This document shows, piece by piece, positions 62,238 through 64,000 of a stretch of DNA of 64,000 bases. The number at the start of each line of letters is the position of its first letter. Positions within the stretch are counted from its first letter, which is position 1. Both the position numbers and the translations under genes were made by a program. This DNA comes from AWTP1-13 sp963770295 (lineage in GTDB: Bacteria; Pseudomonadota; Alphaproteobacteria; Rhizobiales; Hyphomicrobiaceae). Below the pieces are notes generated by a model that worked only from the letters and a program-made list of their open reading frames with translations, searched no databases and was not told where the DNA came from. Where the stretch lies: contig CAVYPA010000017.1 of assembly GCA_963770295.1 (NCBI GenBank), positions 248,001 to 312,000 on the forward strand, in the 5' to 3' direction.

Positions 62238-62756
62238 GCGATGCTCTTTACCAGTTCGTGCACGATGCTATCGTGAACCGTGCTACCGCGTCCATCACTC
62301 CGCCCACCCTATTATATTGCCAGCAGCTGACCCGACATTGAAGTGGGCTGGGCCGCTGCCGTCGGACGCTGCGGATCGGGTGCGCCCTTTGAAGGGCCCT
62401 CTGCCACGCTTTGCGGCCCAGATGCATATCGTATCGATTAAGTTCATCGTTGGGCCGGCAGAGCCACCGCACTCTGCCAACGCACGTCAGATGTGGAACC
62501 TCGCCGCGATTTCGATGGCATCATCCACCCTCGATGTCGAGGTAGCGAAGGTACTCTCGACCTTCGTGCGCCCGAGCAGAGTTGGACAAGCGCGCAGATT
62601 GCCAGCCCGATTGCATTTCAGATCACACTGACCGTCGTGAAGTCACGGGGTCGCAGGAGAATACCCCTTCCGGCGCCTACCGGCCACGGGCACAAAATCC
62701 GCAACCGGCCCAGTGTTGCATGCGTTGCCGGCGGCGAGCGCTAGGCGGCCGCCCAA
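62238..62756. other. Gene-poor stretch containing the integrase remnant
   Basis: About 520 bases. Apart from the integrase tail nothing is recognisable. The right end adjoins the 3' end of the YdhR-like gene. Confidence 0.5.
62487..62612 (-). pseudogene. Decayed 3' end of a tyrosine recombinase (phage-type integrase)
   Basis: The minus-strand frame ending at TGA 62487-62489 reads NRAGNLRACPTLLGRTKVES, then a short scrambled part, then VDDAIEIAARFHI. Integrases of this group end RTGNLRAVQLLLGHTKxEST, RYLGIEVDDALxIAE. The middle fits if one base is missing after STF and one is extra after IE, giving RYLDIE. The catalytic Tyr (RYL) is thus out of frame. The 5' part of the gene is absent. It marks an old integrative element. 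Confidence 0.6.
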
Positions 62757-63095
62757 TCAACCGGTTTCGGCGAGCGCCTTGCCATTGACTCGCGTCTCGC
62801 GCTTCGAATTGTCGACCGTGACGTAGGTGTCGTACCACGTAAGCCTGGGTCGAACGCCGAAGCGCTTAGTCAACTCAACCATGCGATCCTCGGTGAACCA
62901 TTCCTCGGCGGAAGCGCGGCTCTCCCAGAGGTAAACGCCCCCGGTCCCGCCATCGCCATTGAGGTAGTCCTTCCGGATCAGACCGTTCGCAGCAAGACCG
63001 CGGTAGATGGGGGCACTCGACATACCCGCCTTCACGGCTTGCTCCTCGGTTCGTTTCGGCAGATCGAACTGGACGACGACGATGCAGTTGCCCAT
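62757..63095 (-). CDS. YdhR-like putative monooxygenase (dimeric alpha/beta barrel)
   Basis: About 112 residues from the ATG at 63095, with GGAG upstream. The sequence MGNCIVVVQFDLPKRTEEQA, GLIRKDYLNGDGGTGGVYLW and ESRASAEEWFTEDRMVELTK matches the YdhR/ABM-type ferredoxin-like fold. Such proteins may oxidise aromatic or polyphenolic compounds without cofactor, but their biological role is unproven. The end FGVRPRLTWYDTYVTVDN is the family C-terminus, and about 15 extra residues follow. It is divergent from the selenoprotein gene. Confidence 0.8.
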   Translation of the reverse strand: MGNCIVVVQFDLPKRTEEQAVKAGMSSAPIYRGLAANGLIRKDYLNGDGGTGGVYLWESRASAEEWFTEDRMVELTKRFGVRPRLTWYDTYVTVDNSKRETRVNGKALAETG

Positions 63096-63443
63096 GAATC
63101 GTTGCTCCACTCGAGGTCCTCGATGCGCGAGCATCCTACGTCCGACGCGGGATGGTCAATGGATCGTCTTGTGGGCGGCCACAAGCCCGGGGTGCGGAGC
63201 GCCGTATCTCGCGGCTGCAGCTTGGAAAACCCTATACACATGGAGACGTCGAAAGGGCCCAGTGCGTCCCTTGTGACACCGCGCATTGCATGTTTGTATT
63301 TGAAGAAACTACTGCCCTGCTCACCTGGAGGTGCAGGGAGGCCTCGCCGTGAAGCTGCGGCCCCACCTGCAAGCGGCGCCAGGAGAGACGGATGTTGCGC
63401 CTTGTGCTACCACTACCGCCTCACCAACAAAGGATGACAGCCG
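63096..63443. other. Intergenic region upstream of the selenoprotein gene
   Basis: About 350 bases between divergent genes, with both promoters expected. A possible hairpin, CCCTGC and GCAGGG around an imperfect inner ACCT/AGGT pair, lies at about 63314-63337. The selenoprotein ribosome site AAAGGA is at the right end. No tRNA-Sec was found. Confidence 0.5.
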
Positions 63444-63662
63444 ATGCATGTCGAAATCCAATACTGCGGTCAGTGAAACTATGAACCGCGCGCCCGTGAG
63501 GCGGCGAACCTCATCCGCAAGGTCCGACCAGATGCGCAGGTGACATTGCGGCGCTCCGGTGGGGGCGTCTTTGAGATCCGCATCGACAACCGTATAGCCT
63601 GCTCCAAGCAGACGCTTGGCCGGTTCCCCACCGATGCCGAGATTGTCGGGGTCGTAACCTGA
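63444..63662 (+). CDS. SelW-like (Rdx family) selenoprotein with in-frame TGA for selenocysteine
   Basis: The frame starts at ATG 63444 with AAAGGA about nine bases upstream and ends at TGA 63660-63662. Codon 11 is TGA (63474-63476). Read as selenocysteine, the protein of 72 residues begins MHVEIQYCGQUNYEPRAREA, with CxxU at residues 8-11. It continues LIRKVRPDAQVTLRRSGGGV, FEIRIDNRIACSKQTLGRFP and TDAEIVGVV. This matches bacterial Rdx/SelW-like proteins, which have a thioredoxin-like fold and a CxxC or CxxU redox motif, and usually GGGVFEV and GRFPxxxEIV. The role is likely thiol or glutathione-linked redox chemistry. Conservation continues across the TGA, so it is not a stop. SelA, SelB, SelD and tRNA-Sec must be elsewhere. 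Confidence 0.88.
63487..63506 (+). promoter_or_regulatory. Putative bacterial SECIS hairpin
   Basis: Right after the TGA, bases 63487-63489 pair with 63504-63506 and 63491-63494 pair with 63500-63503, leaving a bulged G at 63490 and the loop CGTGA at 63495-63499. The loop starts 19 bases after the TGA and has a G in its first two positions. That fits the published bacterial SECIS rules (16-37 bases, small loop, early G). It would recruit SelB to read TGA as selenocysteine. Confidence 0.6.
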
Positions 63663-64000
63663 AGCCAACGAAACCACCGTTGTGGTTCAAAGCAGCCGGG
63701 GTCCTCATCTGCGCAATCGACGCAAAAGGGCGAACCACCCGTGATCCATCACGACTTCAAGGTCGAGGATGTTGGCGTTGAAGTCGCGCCTTTGACGTAT
63801 CGGTCGTGGCGACGTTTGTGATGAGGCGCTTGACGATCGTGGTGCAATGCTATCAGCGACCGGCACAACGCACCATGTCTCTGGGTCATGATGGTGAGCG
63901 AGCAGACCAATTTGGGGACGAGGAAAGCTAGCGAACAGTGGACATCGGAGAACACACCGAGACATTTTACGCCTCCAAACCTGGACCTCCGCGTCTCAAG
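63663..64000. other. Right end of window, no confident gene
   Basis: About 340 bases. A plus-strand frame from the ATG at about 63888 stays open to the edge but is too short to judge. A minus-strand frame (63705-63965) has no domain. Confidence 0.4.

Noticed and set aside
63314..63360. tRNA-Sec candidate upstream of the selenoprotein gene
   Set aside because: Pairing AGGTG/CACCT is present but no TCA anticodon arm or long extra arm could be built.
63321..63677. Minus-strand frame of 118 codons opposite the selenoprotein gene
   Set aside because: Its translation has no family pattern, while the plus-strand frame matches the Rdx family on both sides of the TGA. It is a shadow frame.

Overview
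The window looks like chromosomal DNA of an alphaproteobacterium. The basis is high GC, the NADP-malic enzyme with a phosphotransacetylase-like tail, an acetoacetyl-CoA reductase of PHB metabolism, several orphan tripartite-tricarboxylate (TctC/Bug) receptors, an H-NS-type histone-like protein and many Tat-exported solute-binding and metallo-beta-lactamase-fold proteins. The order cannot be fixed from sequence alone; Hyphomicrobiales or Rhodospirillales are the best guesses. I found no rRNA, tRNA or CRISPR.

Left part (1 to about 34.4 kb) is dense, very GC-rich metabolic DNA. It holds the end of a branched-chain amino-acid ABC operon (livH-like, livK-like), an amidohydrolase/small-protein/Rieske operon, a sugar-type ABC binding protein, a TctC receptor, SCO1, an LVIVD-repeat protein with a Tat-type MBL hydrolase, a CurA-like reductase, maeB, a J-domain/TPR membrane protein, a second Tat-type MBL protein, a methyltransferase, phbB, 4-hydroxyphenylpyruvate dioxygenase divergent from an Lrp-type regulator, a large MASE1/PAS histidine kinase, a glucarate catabolic pair (gudD, kdgD) divergent from another TctC receptor, an HD-type protein, H-NS, a TTC38-like protein and a dienelactone hydrolase.

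An IS21-family element (about 34.75 to 37.58 kb, istA-istB, multiple 23-bp terminal repeats) separates this from a right part that is looser. The right part contains small exported proteins, long gene-free stretches, a phasin-like protein, an aldehyde dehydrogenase, a two-component system divergent from an ArnT-like glycosyltransferase, and a complete IS3-family element with a 4-bp target duplication. It continues with PRC-barrel and SPFH proteins, a serine hydrolase, a YghU-type glutathione transferase, an amidase, a MetX-like hydrolase, SelO, a DMT exporter, a ThuA-like protein, a decayed tyrosine-recombinase tail and a YdhR-like monooxygenase.

The most notable item is a 72-codon gene at 63444..63662 that ordinary gene calling misses because codon 11 is an in-frame TGA. 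It reads as a SelW-like (Rdx family) selenoprotein with a CxxU motif, followed by a hairpin fitting a bacterial SECIS element. A second notable pattern is that five otherwise well-conserved genes (Rieske, methyltransferase, Lrp regulator, histidine kinase, amidase) each carry a net +1 frameshift. That could be systematic insertion error, real decay or, less likely, recoding.
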